From contig NZ_JAPSKQ010000046.1 in assembly GCF_031181555.1 (NCBI RefSeq), positions 1-40,705 on the forward strand: DNA of 40,705 bases, given 5' to 3'. Positions 16,623 to 24,711 of the stretch are shown piece after piece. Numbering within the stretch: position 1 is the stretch's first letter; each line of letters opens with the position of its first letter. A model generated the notes under the pieces. The model searched no databases. It saw only the letters and a list, made by a program, of their open reading frames with translations, and was not told the origin of the DNA. This stretch comes from Streptomyces sp. Lineage in GTDB: Bacteria; Actinomycetota; Actinomycetes; Streptomycetales; Streptomycetaceae. Position numbers and translations under genes: made by a program.

Positions 16623-17729
16623 ATGGCCGGAACCGTCACGCGCGATCCGCTGCCCGCCGCCGGAGGAGGCCGCCAGGGCGCACCGCTGATCGTCACCGAG
16701 GACGCCGGACTCCTCGACGACCTGCTGCGCCTGTGCGCGGCGGCCGGCGCCACACCGGAGGTCCATCACGGGGTGCCGGAGCCGAAAAGCGGCTGGGAGG
16801 CCGCGCCGCTCGTCCTCGTCGGTGACGACGCCGCACGGCGCGTGCGCGGGGCCCCGCGGCGACGAGGAGTGGTGCTGATCGGCCGCGACCAGGACGATCC
16901 CGGGGTCTGGCGGCGGGCCGTCGAGATCGGCGCCGACCACGTGCTGATGCTGCCCGACGGCGAGCAGTGGCTGGTGGACCGCATCGCCGACGTGGCGGAG
17001 GGCGTCGGACGGCCCGCCCTGACGGTCGGCGTCATCGGCGGCCGGGGCGGGGCGGGAGCGTCCACGCTCGCGTGCGCGCTCGCCGTCACCTCCGCGCGGG
17101 AGGGACTGCGCACACTCCTCGTGGACGCGGATCCGCTGGGCGGCGGACTCGACGTGGTCCTCGGCGGCGAGACGGCCGAGGGACTGCGCTGGCCCGCGTT
17201 CGCCGCCTCGCGCGGGCGGGTCGGCGGCGGTGCCCTGGAGGAGTCGCTGCCCGAACTGCACTCCCTGCGGGTGCTCAGCTGGGACCGCGGCGACTGCGTC
17301 GCCGTACCGCCCCAGGCCGTACGCGCGGTGCTCGCCGCGGCGCGGCGCGGGGGCGGCACGGTCGTGGTCGACCTGCCGCGCCGCGTCGACGACGGGGTCG
17401 CCGAGGTCCTCGCCCAGCTCGACCTCGGGCTCCTCGTGGTCCCCGCGGAACTGCGCGCCGTCGCGGCGGCGGGGCGCGTCGCCTCCGCCGTGGGCATGGT
17501 CCTGCGCGACCTGCGGGTGGCGGTCCGCGGGCCGTACGCGCCCGGCCTGGACGACCGTGAGGTGGCCCGGCTGCTCGGACTGCCCCTGGCAGGAGACGTG
17601 CCCGTCGAACCCGCCCTGCAGCGCCCGCACGGGACGGGGCAACCGCCCGGGGCGTCGGGCCGGGGTCCCCTGGCCCGCTTCTGCAAGGAGTTCTGGGAGC
17701 GGGCGCTGGTGGAGGCGAGGGCGGCATGA
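16623..17729 (+). CDS. ssd: Ssd/CpaE-like protein of the Tad locus
   Basis: A 368-residue member of the actinobacterial CpaE-like family (helicase/secretion neighbourhood type), called septum-site-determining protein Ssd in M. tuberculosis. Residues 1-130 look like a degenerate receiver or localisation domain; 135-340 form a MinD/ParA-like ATPase fold. The Walker A region reads GGRGGAGAST (140-149): the signature Lys is Arg141 and the P-loop Lys is Ala146, so normal ATP hydrolysis is unlikely. The next strand, TLLVDADPLGGGLD, keeps the aspartates. In caulobacters CpaE positions the pilus; in mycobacteria Ssd overproduction blocks septation. The ATG at 16623 has AAGGGGA five bases upstream. 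The stop overlaps the tadA start (ATGA), making it the first gene of the operon. Confidence 0.88.
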   Translation: MAGTVTRDPLPAAGGGRQGAPLIVTEDAGLLDDLLRLCAAAGATPEVHHGVPEPKSGWEAAPLVLVGDDAARRVRGAPRRRGVVLIGRDQDDPGVWRRAVEIGADHVLMLPDGEQWLVDRIADVAEGVGRPALTVGVIGGRGGAGASTLACALAVTSAREGLRTLLVDADPLGGGLDVVLGGETAEGLRWPAFAASRGRVGGGALEESLPELHSLRVLSWDRGDCVAVPPQAVRAVLAAARRGGGTVVVDLPRRVDDGVAEVLAQLDLGLLVVPAELRAVAAAGRVASAVGMVLRDLRVAVRGPYAPGLDDREVARLLGLPLAGDVPVEPALQRPHGTGQPPGASGRGPLARFCKEFWERALVEARAA

Positions 17730-18937
17730 GGAGGCCGGCGGTGACCGGAGCGGGGATGCCGCCCGGTCTGCTCGACGGAGTGCGGAGGTGGCTGGCCGAG
17801 AGCGGGGCCGAGCCGACGCCCGCACGGGTGGCGCAGGCGCTGCGGGACCAGGGGCGGGTGCTCGGGGACGCCGAAGTGCTGGGAGCGGCGGAGCAGTTGC
17901 GCTCCGAACTGGTCGGCAGCGGGCCGCTGGAACGGCTCCTCGCCGACGCGTCGGTGACGGACGTGCTGGTGTCCGCGCCGGACCGGGTCTGGGTGGACCG
18001 GGGCGGAGGGCTGGAGCTCACCGACGTCTCCTTCCCCGACGCGGTGGCCGTCCGGCGGCTCGCACAGCGGCTGGCCGCCGTCGCCGGCCGGCGCCTGGAC
18101 GACGCCCGGCCCTGGGTCGACGCGCGCCTCCCCGACGGGACACGGCTGCACGCGGTGCTGCCCCCGGTGGCCGTCGGCTGTGCCTGCCTCTCGCTGCGGG
18201 TGGTGCGGCCCCGCGCCTTCACGCTCGATGAGCTGGTGGCGGCCGGGACGGTGCCGCCGGGCGGGGACCGCGTGCTGCGGGCACTGCTGGACGCCCGGTT
18301 GTCGTTCCTCGTCAGCGGGGGCACCGGCAGCGGCAAGACGACCCTTCTGAGTGCCCTGCTGGGGCTGGTCGGGCCGGACGAGCGGATCGTGCTGGCCGAG
18401 GACTCGGCGGAACTGCGGCCCGATCACCCGCACGTCGTGCGCCTGGAGACCAGACCCGCCAACCAGGAGGGCGCCGGGCTCGTCACCCTCGAGGACCTGG
18501 TGCGGCAGGCGCTGCGGATGCGGCCGGACCGGCTGGTCGTGGGCGAGGTGCGCGGCTCGGAGGTGGTCCATCTGCTGGCCGCCCTCAATACGGGGCACGA
18601 AGGCGGTTCCGGCACTGTCCACGCCAACGCCGCCGCCGACGTACCGGCCCGGCTGGAGGCGCTCGGTACGGCCGCCGGACTCGACCGGCTCGCGCTGCAC
18701 AGCCAGCTGGCGGCGGCCCTCTCGGTGGTGCTGCACCTCGTACGCGACCGGGCCGGGCGGCGGCGGATCGCGGAGGTGCACGTGCTGGAACGGGACCCGT
18801 CGGGACTGGTGCGGACGGTGCCGGCGCTGCGGTGGGGCCCGGAGGCCTTCGCGTACGAGCGGGGGTGGGAGCGGCTGCGGGGGCTGCTCCGGACCACGGA
18901 CCGCGGCCGCGGACCACGAGAGGGGGCCGGGGGATGA
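17726..18937 (+). CDS. TadA-type secretion ATPase
   Basis: A 403-residue hexameric type II/IV secretion ATPase of the TadA/VirB11 family that powers assembly of Flp-type pili or pseudopili. The Walker A GGTGSGKTT has its lysine at residue 204. The Asp box is in VLAEDSAELRP, Walker B in RPDRLVVGEVRG (RMRPD being the typical lead-in), and the His box in HEGGSGTVHAN. The N-terminal domain with DARLPDGTRLH is complete. The family length and all motifs argue for an active motor. The ATG overlaps the ssd stop by four bases and GGAGG lies ten bases upstream; the stop overlaps the tadB start likewise, so translation is coupled along the operon. Confidence 0.94.
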   Translation: MRRPAVTGAGMPPGLLDGVRRWLAESGAEPTPARVAQALRDQGRVLGDAEVLGAAEQLRSELVGSGPLERLLADASVTDVLVSAPDRVWVDRGGGLELTDVSFPDAVAVRRLAQRLAAVAGRRLDDARPWVDARLPDGTRLHAVLPPVAVGCACLSLRVVRPRAFTLDELVAAGTVPPGGDRVLRALLDARLSFLVSGGTGSGKTTLLSALLGLVGPDERIVLAEDSAELRPDHPHVVRLETRPANQEGAGLVTLEDLVRQALRMRPDRLVVGEVRGSEVVHLLAALNTGHEGGSGTVHANAAADVPARLEALGTAAGLDRLALHSQLAAALSVVLHLVRDRAGRRRIAEVHVLERDPSGLVRTVPALRWGPEAFAYERGWERLRGLLRTTDRGRGPREGAGG

Positions 18938-19833
18938 ACGGGGCGATCGGGATGACGGCCGGGATGAGCACCGGGATGTCGACGGGCGTGGCCGCGGCGT
19001 GCCTGGGGGCCGCGGCCTGGCTGCTGGCCGGTGGGCGGTCCGGGGCCCGGCGGGCGCGGTTGCTGCTGGCCGACGGGGCAGCGGCCGGGAGCGGGCCACC
19101 GGGACGGCCCCGCGTGGCCCGCGAGTGGCAGCGGGTCCGTGAGCGGTTGCACGCGGAGTGGTGGTCGCCTGCCGCCGGGGTGGTGCTGGCGGTGCTGGGT
19201 TCGTCGGTGCTGCCCGTCGTCGCGGGGGCGGCCGGGGTGCCGCTGCTGCGGCGTGTGCGGCTGGCCGCCCGGGAGCGCCGGGTGCGCGAGGGCCGGGGGG
19301 ACGCGGTGATCGCGCTGTGCGGCGCGCTCGCCGGGGAGGTGCGTGCGGGCCGGCAGCCGGGAGCGGCACTGCTGTCGGCCGCGCGGGACTCCGGCGGGCT
19401 CGGGGACGCACAGGCCGCCGTGCTGGCGGCGGCGCGCTTCGGCGGGGACGTTCCGGAGGCGCTCGCGGCGGCGGCGGGACAGCCGGGCGCCGGGGGGCTG
19501 CGAGGACTCGCCGCGTGCTGGCGGGTGGCGGTGGACCAGGGTGCCGGGCTCGCGGACGGACTGGACCGGCTGGAAGCGGCACTGCGGGCCGAACGCGACC
19601 AGCGTGCCGACCTGCGCGCCCAGTTGGCCGGTGCCCGTGCCACGGCGGTGATGCTCGCCGGACTCCCGGCGGTGGGGCTCGCGCTCGGCACCGCCCTCGG
19701 CGCCGACCCGCTGCGCATCCTGCTGCACACACCGTCCGGGCTGGGCTGTCTGGCGGTCGGCGGGGTGCTGGAGGGACTGGGGCTGTGGTGGGCGCTGCGG
19801 ATCATGCGGGGCGCCGAGGAGGTGGCGGGATGA
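18934..19833 (+). CDS. TadB-like inner-membrane platform protein
   Basis: A 299-residue T2SSF/GspF-fold protein, the first of two membrane platform proteins of the Tad system. An N-terminal hydrophobic segment (GVAAACLGAAAWLLAG), a second pair near residues 70-90, a cytoplasmic helical domain with the family stretch GALAGEVRAGRQPGAALLSA, and two C-terminal helices (AVMLAGLPAVGLALGTALG and the next) are visible. ATGA overlaps connect it to tadA and tadC. Several in-frame ATGs (Met-rich MTAGMSTGMSTG) follow within 15 codons, so the exact start is open. Platform proteins couple the TadA motor to pilin extraction from the membrane. Confidence 0.86.
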   Translation: MNGAIGMTAGMSTGMSTGVAAACLGAAAWLLAGGRSGARRARLLLADGAAAGSGPPGRPRVAREWQRVRERLHAEWWSPAAGVVLAVLGSSVLPVVAGAAGVPLLRRVRLAARERRVREGRGDAVIALCGALAGEVRAGRQPGAALLSAARDSGGLGDAQAAVLAAARFGGDVPEALAAAAGQPGAGGLRGLAACWRVAVDQGAGLADGLDRLEAALRAERDQRADLRAQLAGARATAVMLAGLPAVGLALGTALGADPLRILLHTPSGLGCLAVGGVLEGLGLWWALRIMRGAEEVAG

Positions 19834-20627
19834 ACGGGGACGTCGTCCACGGGCTGGGGGCAGTGGCGGGGACGGTGTCGGCGCTGGCGTGGCTGGTGCG
19901 GTGGTGGGACCGGACGCGACGCGGGCGGAGGGCACGGCGGCGGCTGGCCGGGATGCTGGCCCTGGAGCCGGCGGTGGCCGCCCCGCGCCTCACGGTGCCG
20001 GGCACCGCGCGGAACTGGCTGCCGCACGCGTGTGTGGCGTGTGCCGGATGGGCACTGGTGGGCGGCCCTACCGGAGTCGCTGTGGGGCTGATCGCCGCGG
20101 CCGGACTGTGGCGGTGGCGCCGGCGGCGGACGGCGGACGGCCCGCGCACACGCGAACGGGAGCGCCTCGCGGCCGAGGCGGCGCGTCGGCTTCCCCTCGC
20201 TGCCGACCTGTTGTCCGCCTGCATCGCGGCGGGCGCCGGCCCGGTGACGGCCGCCCAAGCCGTCGGAGACGCCCTGGGCGGACCGGTCGGGGAGGCGCTG
20301 GCGCGGGGCGCGGCGGAGGTACGGCTCGGTGGTGAGCCGGGTGCGGCATGGCAGCGGCTGGCTTCGGTGCCGGGCGCCGTGGCCCTGGCCCGGCTGCTGG
20401 AACGGGCCGACGTGTCCGGGCTCCCCCTGTCCACCCCCGTGGCCCGGCTCGCCGCCGAGGCCCGCGCGGAGTGGGCCCGCGCGGCGACGGCGCGGGCCCG
20501 GCGGGCGGCCGTCATGGTCAGCGCGCCGGTGGGCCTGTGCTTCCTGCCCGCGTTCGTCGCGGTCGGCGTGCTGCCCGTGGTGATCGGGCTCGCGGGCGGG
20601 GTGCTGGGAGGGGGTGGTGCCGGCTGA
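19830..20627 (+). CDS. TadC-like inner-membrane platform protein
   Basis: A 265-residue second T2SSF-domain protein. It has membrane segments near residues 3-24, 50-75 and two at the C-terminus ending in VLPVVIGLAGGVLGGG, and the cytoplasmic helix LPLAADLLSACIAAGAGPVTA typical of this fold. The ATG overlaps the tadB stop by four bases with GGAGG seven bases upstream. With TadB it would form the membrane ring on which the TadA hexamer docks. After its stop the tight packing of the operon is broken by 108 bases containing a 12-bp tandem repeat. Confidence 0.86.
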   Translation: MNGDVVHGLGAVAGTVSALAWLVRWWDRTRRGRRARRRLAGMLALEPAVAAPRLTVPGTARNWLPHACVACAGWALVGGPTGVAVGLIAAAGLWRWRRRRTADGPRTRERERLAAEAARRLPLAADLLSACIAAGAGPVTAAQAVGDALGGPVGEALARGAAEVRLGGEPGAAWQRLASVPGAVALARLLERADVSGLPLSTPVARLAAEARAEWARAATARARRAAVMVSAPVGLCFLPAFVAVGVLPVVIGLAGGVLGGGGAG

Positions 20628-20676
20628 CGGGCGGTGACCGGACGGGCGGCCGGTGAGCGGGCCGCGCAGACGAGTG

Positions 20677-20700
20677 GTGTTTCACGTGGTGCTTCACGTG
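20677..20700 (+). repeat. 12-bp tandem repeat with CACGTG cores (parS-like)
   Basis: GTGTTTCACGTG (20677-20688) is followed directly by GTGCTTCACGTG (20689-20700), with a partial third copy ATGTTCC. The first copy read as a 14-mer from 20679 matches 11 of 14 positions of the Streptomyces parS consensus GTTTCACGTGAAAC; the second is poorer. It lies in the only sizeable gap of the tad operon. Confidence 0.6.
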
Positions 20701-20735
20701 ATGTTCCGACAGGACCTTTCCTCATGGGGGTTGAG

Positions 20736-20945
20736 ATGTATCAGGCGGTACGGGCACGGCTGCGTGCCCTGGTGTGCAAGGTGCGTGCGGTACGGAGGGA
20801 CGCGGGAATGGTGACCTCCGAGTACGCGATGGGCATCGTGGCGGCGGTGGCGTTCGCCGTGGTGCTCTACAAGGTGGTCACGAGCGGGCCGGTCAGCACG
20901 GCACTGCGCAACATCGTGCAGCAGGCACTCGATGGCCGGATGTGA
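20736..20945 (+). CDS. DUF4244 Flp-pilin-like peptide
   Basis: A 69-residue DUF4244 protein, the probable pilin of this Tad system. A basic leader of 24 residues ends in Gly24, followed by MVTSEYAMGIVAAVAFAVVL. This gives Glu at +5 and Tyr at +6 of the mature peptide, the hallmark of Flp pilins, and one membrane helix; the mature peptide would be about 45 residues. The ATG at 20736 has GGGGG five bases upstream; an in-frame ATG at 20724 adds four residues. The homologue in the mycobacterial locus is Rv3656c. That it polymerises is inference, and no prepilin peptidase is present in the window. Confidence 0.85.
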   Translation: MYQAVRARLRALVCKVRAVRRDAGMVTSEYAMGIVAAVAFAVVLYKVVTSGPVSTALRNIVQQALDGRM

Positions 20946-21297
20946 GCGGGGCCGCGACCGGGGGTTCGTGACGGCGGAGTCGGCCATGGTGCTGCCCGTG
21001 CTGGTGATGTTCGCGACGGCGCTGGTCTACGGGCTGCTGGTGGTGGCGGCACAGATCCAGTGCGTGGACGCGGCGCGCACGGGCGCTCGCGCGGCGGCCC
21101 GGCAGGACCCGCCCGGCGCGGTCGTCGAGGTGACCCGCGAGGCGGCACCGCCCGGCGCGAGGGTCACGGTGAGCAGGGAGGCCGGGCGCGTCCGGGTGGT
21201 CGTCGTGGCCAGGCCCCCGCTGCTGAACGGGCTGCCCTTCGACGTACGGGAGGAGGCCGTGGCGGCGGTGGAGGAGACGGCGGGGGAGGAGCCATGA
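20932..21297 (+). CDS. TadE-like pseudopilin
   Basis: A 121-residue TadE-family protein. The N-terminus reads RGFVTAESAMVLPVL: Gly11 is the predicted -1 residue and Glu16 the +5 residue, followed by a single membrane helix (FATALVYGLLVVAAQ). The C-terminal ~75 residues are an extracytoplasmic beta-rich domain. The ATG at 20932 overlaps the previous gene by 14 bases and lacks a good ribosome-binding site; a GTG at 20968 would start inside the processing site and is less likely. The stop overlaps the next gene by ATGA. TadE proteins act as minor pilins or assembly factors and need prepilin peptidase processing. Confidence 0.85.
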   Translation: MAGCERGRDRGFVTAESAMVLPVLVMFATALVYGLLVVAAQIQCVDAARTGARAAARQDPPGAVVEVTREAAPPGARVTVSREAGRVRVVVVARPPLLNGLPFDVREEAVAAVEETAGEEP

Positions 21298-21791
21298 GAC
21301 CCGGACACCGGGTGCGAGGGCCCGGGGCCGGCCGGTGTCCCGGGCGAGGGCCCCGGTGCGGCCGGTCCGGGCGAGGGCCCGGCCCGGACCCCGATCACCG
21401 GTCCGGCCGGACCCCCGACCGGGGCTCCGCCGACCGGGGATCCGCGACCGTCTGGAGTGTCGGGGCGATCGCCGTGCTGTGTGTCGTCTTCGGTGCCGTC
21501 CTGGCTCTCGGGCACGCGGTGGTGGTCCGGCACCGCGCGGCCGGGGGCGCGGACCTCGCGGCGCTCGCGGCGGCGGACCACTGGACGCGGGGCGGTACGG
21601 CCGCCTGTGCCCGGGCGGACCGGGTGGCCCGGGCACAGGGAACGCGGCTCGTGCGGTGCGTGGTCGTCGGCGAGGTCTCGGACGTGTCGGTGGCGTCGGG
21701 CCGGGGCCCGTTCACGGCGGAGGTCAGGGCGCGGGCGGGGCCTGCGGGCCCGGCGGAATCCCCGGCGGCGCCCCCTCCAGCAGCACCGTGA
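21294..21791 (+). CDS. Second TadE-like protein (Rv3654c family)
   Basis: A 165-residue protein of the helicase/secretion-neighbourhood TadE-like family. About 50 Gly/Pro/Arg-rich residues precede DRGSATVWSVG, a processing-site-like sequence that lacks the +5 glutamate (Trp instead), then one membrane helix (AIAVLCVVFGAVLALGHAV) and a short secreted domain with two cysteines. The unusually long leader could mean a later start, but no alternative is better placed; GGAGGAG lies just before the ATG at 21294. It is the last gene of the tad operon. Its final 68 bases overlap the 3' end of the convergent helicase gene, so one DNA stretch encodes both C-termini. Confidence 0.8.
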   Translation: MRPGHRVRGPGAGRCPGRGPRCGRSGRGPGPDPDHRSGRTPDRGSADRGSATVWSVGAIAVLCVVFGAVLALGHAVVVRHRAAGGADLAALAAADHWTRGGTAACARADRVARAQGTRLVRCVVVGEVSDVSVASGRGPFTAEVRARAGPAGPAESPAAPPPAAP

Positions 21792-24210
21792 GCAGCCGTA
21801 CCGCGCCCCGTTTGTGCAGGGGGTCGTTGCCGTTGCCGCACTTGGGGGACTGGATGCAGGACGGACAGCCGGCCTCGCACTCGCAGGAGGCGATGGCCTG
21901 GCGGGTGGCGGTGAGCCAGGCGCGGGCGGTGTGGAAGGCGCGTTCCGCGAAGCCCGCGCCGCCCGGGTGGCCGTCGTAGACGAAGACGGTGGGCAGCAGG
22001 GTGTCGGGGTGGAGGGGGACCGAGACGCCGCCGATGTCCCAGCGGTCGCAGGTCGCGAAGAGCGGCAGCATGCCGATCGACGCGTGCTCGGCGGCGTGCA
22101 GGGCACCGCCGAGGATCTCCGGATTGATCCGGGCCCGGTCCAGCTGGTCCTCGGTGACCGTCCACCACACCGCGCGGGTGCGCAGCGTACGAGGAGGGAG
22201 GTCGAGCTTCGTCTCGCCCAGCACCTCACCGGTCATGACACGCCGACGCAGGAAGGAGACCACCTGGTTGGTGACCTCGACGGAGCCGTAGCACAGGCGG
22301 CCGTCGCCCCACGGGATCTCGGTGTCCGTCTCCAGCACGGAGATCGACGTCGTGTCACGGGCGACCGTCGTGTACGTCGGGTTCGCCCGCTCGACCAGGG
22401 CGACGGAGTCCTCCAGGTCGAGGGACCGGACGAGATACGTGCGGCCCTGGTGCAGGTGGACCGCGCCTTCGTGGACGCTCGTGTGGGCGGCGCCCGCGTC
22501 GACCGTGCCGAGCAGCCTGCCGGTACCGGCCTCGACGACCTGGACCGGCCGGCCGCCCTCCCCGCGGATGTCGGTGAGGTCGGCGGCCCGCTCCCGGCGG
22601 GTCCAGTGCCAGGCCCTGGTCCGGCGGCGGAGCAGCTTCGCGGCCTCCAGTTGCGGGAGGAGTTCCCCGGTGGCGGGGCCGAACAGGTCGAGGTCCTCGT
22701 CCGTCAGGGGCAGTTCCTCGGCCGCCGCGCACAGGTGCGGGGCGAGCACGTAGGGGTTGTCGGGGTCGAGGACGGTGGACTCCACCGGTTGGTCGAACAG
22801 GGCCTCGGGGTGGTGGACGAGGAAGGTGTCCAGCGGGTCGTCGCGGGCGACCAGGACGGCGAGGGCGCCCTGCCCGGACCGTCCCGCGCGGCCGGCCTGC
22901 TGCCACAGGGAAGCCCGGGTGCCCGGGTATCCGGCGATCACCACGGCGTCCAGGCCGGAGATGTCCACGCCGAGCTCCAGCGCGTTGGTCGCGGCCAGGC
23001 CGAGGAGCTCGCCGGAGTGCAGGGCCCGTTCCAGGGCGCGGCGCTCCTCGGGGAGATAGCCGCCCCGGTACGCCGCGACACGCCGGACGAGGGAACGGTC
23101 GACCTCGGCGAGGCGTTCCTGGGCGATCACGGAGATCAGCTCGGCGCCGCGCCGGGAGCGTACGAAGGTGACCGAGCGGATGCCCTGCACGGTGAGGTCG
23201 GTCAGCAGGTCGGCGGCCTCGGCGGTGGCGGTACGGCGGACGGGTGCGCCCTTCTCGCCGTGCAGCTCGGTCAGCGGCGGCTCCCAGAGGGCGAACACCA
23301 GTTCACCGCGCGGTGAGGCGTCGTCGGCGACCTCGGCCACCGGCAGGCCGGTGAGGCGGCGGGCGGCGACCGCGGGCTCGGCGGCGGTCGCGGAGGCCAG
23401 CAGGAACACCGGCGAGGCCCCGTAACGGGCGCACAGGCGCCGCAGCCGGCGCAGCACCTGGGCGACGTGCGAGCCGAAGACGCCCCGGTAGGTGTGGCAC
23501 TCGTCGATGACGACGTACTTCAGCGACTTGAGGAAGGAGGACCAGCGGGGGTGGGACGGCAGGATGCCCCGGTGCAGCATGTCCGGGTTGGTCAGCACGT
23601 AATTGGCGTACTGGCGGATCCACTCGCGTTCCTCGAACGGCGTGTCGCCGTCGTAGACCGCCGCACGCACCGAATGGCCCAGAGGGTGTGAAAGTTCCTT
23701 CACGGACCGGCACTGGTCCGCCGCGAGGGCCTTGGTGGGCGCGAGGTAGAGGGCGGTCGTGCCGCGGCCGTTCGAGGCCTCGGCACCGTCCAGGAGCGCC
23801 GACAGAACCGGTGCGAGATACGCCAGGGACTTGCCGGAGGCCGTGCCGGTGGCGATCACGACCGACTCGCCGTCCAGGGCGTGCTCGGCGGCGCGTGCCT
23901 GGTGGGCCCAGGGGTGGTCGATGCCCGCGGCCTGCACGGCGGCGACGACCTCCGCGCGGATCCGGTCCGGCCAGACGGCATGGCGACCCGCGCGCGGGGG
24001 CAAGTGCTCCGTATGAGTAATGCGCGAAGCCCGGCTCGGTCCGGACGCGAGCCGGTCCAGGACCGTGCCCGGTGCGGGCCTGGACGCGGTGTCCGTCGGG
24101 GGTCGATCGGATCGGTGATTCTTGGCCATCGGCACCGAGTGTGTCACTGGCGTGACGGACAATGGGGCCAAGGCGTCGTGCACGCCTGCCGGTAAGTGAT
24201 TGAATGCCAT
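21724..24210 (-). CDS. DECH-box superfamily II helicase, MrfA/Hrq1 type
   Basis: An 828-residue ATP-dependent 3'-5' DNA helicase of the family containing B. subtilis MrfA, yeast Hrq1 and mycobacterial SftH, linked to DNA repair. Motif I is GTASGKSLAY, motif II DECH, motif III SATAA, and motif VI QQAGRAGRSG. The C-terminal DUF1998/zinc domain carries a cysteine cluster CECEAGCPSC followed by PKCGN. The ATG at 24210 is preferred over that at 24129 because MAFNHLPAGVHDALAPL is, from memory, a common Streptomyces N-terminus, but neither start has a clear ribosome-binding site. Its 3' end overlaps the last tad gene and its 5' end is divergent from bldG. The same helicase accompanies the tad locus in mycobacteria. 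Confidence 0.92.
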   Translation of the reverse strand: MAFNHLPAGVHDALAPLSVTPVTHSVPMAKNHRSDRPPTDTASRPAPGTVLDRLASGPSRASRITHTEHLPPRAGRHAVWPDRIRAEVVAAVQAAGIDHPWAHQARAAEHALDGESVVIATGTASGKSLAYLAPVLSALLDGAEASNGRGTTALYLAPTKALAADQCRSVKELSHPLGHSVRAAVYDGDTPFEEREWIRQYANYVLTNPDMLHRGILPSHPRWSSFLKSLKYVVIDECHTYRGVFGSHVAQVLRRLRRLCARYGASPVFLLASATAAEPAVAARRLTGLPVAEVADDASPRGELVFALWEPPLTELHGEKGAPVRRTATAEAADLLTDLTVQGIRSVTFVRSRRGAELISVIAQERLAEVDRSLVRRVAAYRGGYLPEERRALERALHSGELLGLAATNALELGVDISGLDAVVIAGYPGTRASLWQQAGRAGRSGQGALAVLVARDDPLDTFLVHHPEALFDQPVESTVLDPDNPYVLAPHLCAAAEELPLTDEDLDLFGPATGELLPQLEAAKLLRRRTRAWHWTRRERAADLTDIRGEGGRPVQVVEAGTGRLLGTVDAGAAHTSVHEGAVHLHQGRTYLVRSLDLEDSVALVERANPTYTTVARDTTSISVLETDTEIPWGDGRLCYGSVEVTNQVVSFLRRRVMTGEVLGETKLDLPPRTLRTRAVWWTVTEDQLDRARINPEILGGALHAAEHASIGMLPLFATCDRWDIGGVSVPLHPDTLLPTVFVYDGHPGGAGFAERAFHTARAWLTATRQAIASCECEAGCPSCIQSPKCGNGNDPLHKRGAVRLLTVLLEGAPPGIPPGPQAPPAP

Positions 24211-24289
24211 CGCGGCTGGCGAACCGTCCCGGGGGCTGAGCCGAGATGCCCCAAGGGCGACCGCTCGATAGCTAGGTGCTGGAGGATCC

Positions 24290-24631
24290 GTGGACCTGTC
24301 CCTGTCGACCGAGACCATGGGCGATCGCACGATCGTCAGGGTCGGTGGCGAAATCGACGTATATACCGCGCCCAAGCTGCGCGAGCAGCTGGTCGAGCTG
24401 GTGAACGACGGCAGTTTCCACCTTGTCGTCGACATGGAAGGTGTGGACTTCCTCGACTCCACCGGACTCGGCGTGCTGGTCGGCGGCCTGAAGCGCGTCC
24501 GTGCCCATGAGGGCTCGCTGCGCCTGGTCTGCAACCAGGAGCGCATTCTCAAGATCTTCCGTATCACCGGCCTCACCAAGGTGTTCCCGATCCACACCTC
24601 GGTCGAGGAAGCGGTGGCGGCCACCGACTGA
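24290..24631 (+). CDS. bldG: Anti-sigma factor antagonist BldG
   Basis: A 113-residue STAS-domain anti-anti-sigma factor. [13 protein letters not shown] places the phosphorylated serine at residue 57, exactly as in S. coelicolor BldG, which is required for aerial growth, antibiotic production and the SigH stress response. Unphosphorylated BldG binds anti-sigma factors and releases their sigma factors. The start is GTG with GGAGG four bases upstream; the sequence is nearly that of S. coelicolor. The gene shares a short divergent promoter region with the helicase. A GC-rich hairpin between it and the next gene fits the known production of both a bldG-only and a bldG-orf3 transcript in S. coelicolor. 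Confidence 0.97.
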   Translation: MDLSLSTETMGDRTIVRVGGEIDVYTAPKLREQLVELVNDGSFHLVVDMEGVDFLDSTGLGVLVGGLKRVRAHEGSLRLVCNQERILKIFRITGLTKVFPIHTSVEEAVAATD

Positions 24632-24639
24632 CCAGCGGC

Positions 24640-24659
24640 CCCGGGCCGGCGCGCCCGGG
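24640..24659 (+). other. Small GC hairpin after bldG
   Basis: CCCGGGC (24640-24646) pairs with GCCCGGG (24653-24659) around a six-base loop, nine bases after the bldG stop. It may add to the attenuator formed by the larger hairpin downstream. Confidence 0.4.
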
Positions 24660-24676
24660 CGGCAGAAGTGAAGCAC

Positions 24677-24711
24677 GAGGGGGACCGGGCTCTTCGGCGG
24701 CCCGGCCCCTC
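24677..24711 (+). terminator. Attenuator-like hairpin between bldG and its anti-sigma gene
   Basis: GAGGGG/CCCCTC (24677-24682, 24706-24711) encloses CCGGGC/GCCCGG (24685-24690, 24700-24705) with a two-base bulge and a nine-base loop. The 12 paired positions are almost all G-C. It lies between cotranscribed genes, so it probably stops part of the transcripts and lowers anti-sigma expression relative to BldG. Confidence 0.6.
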
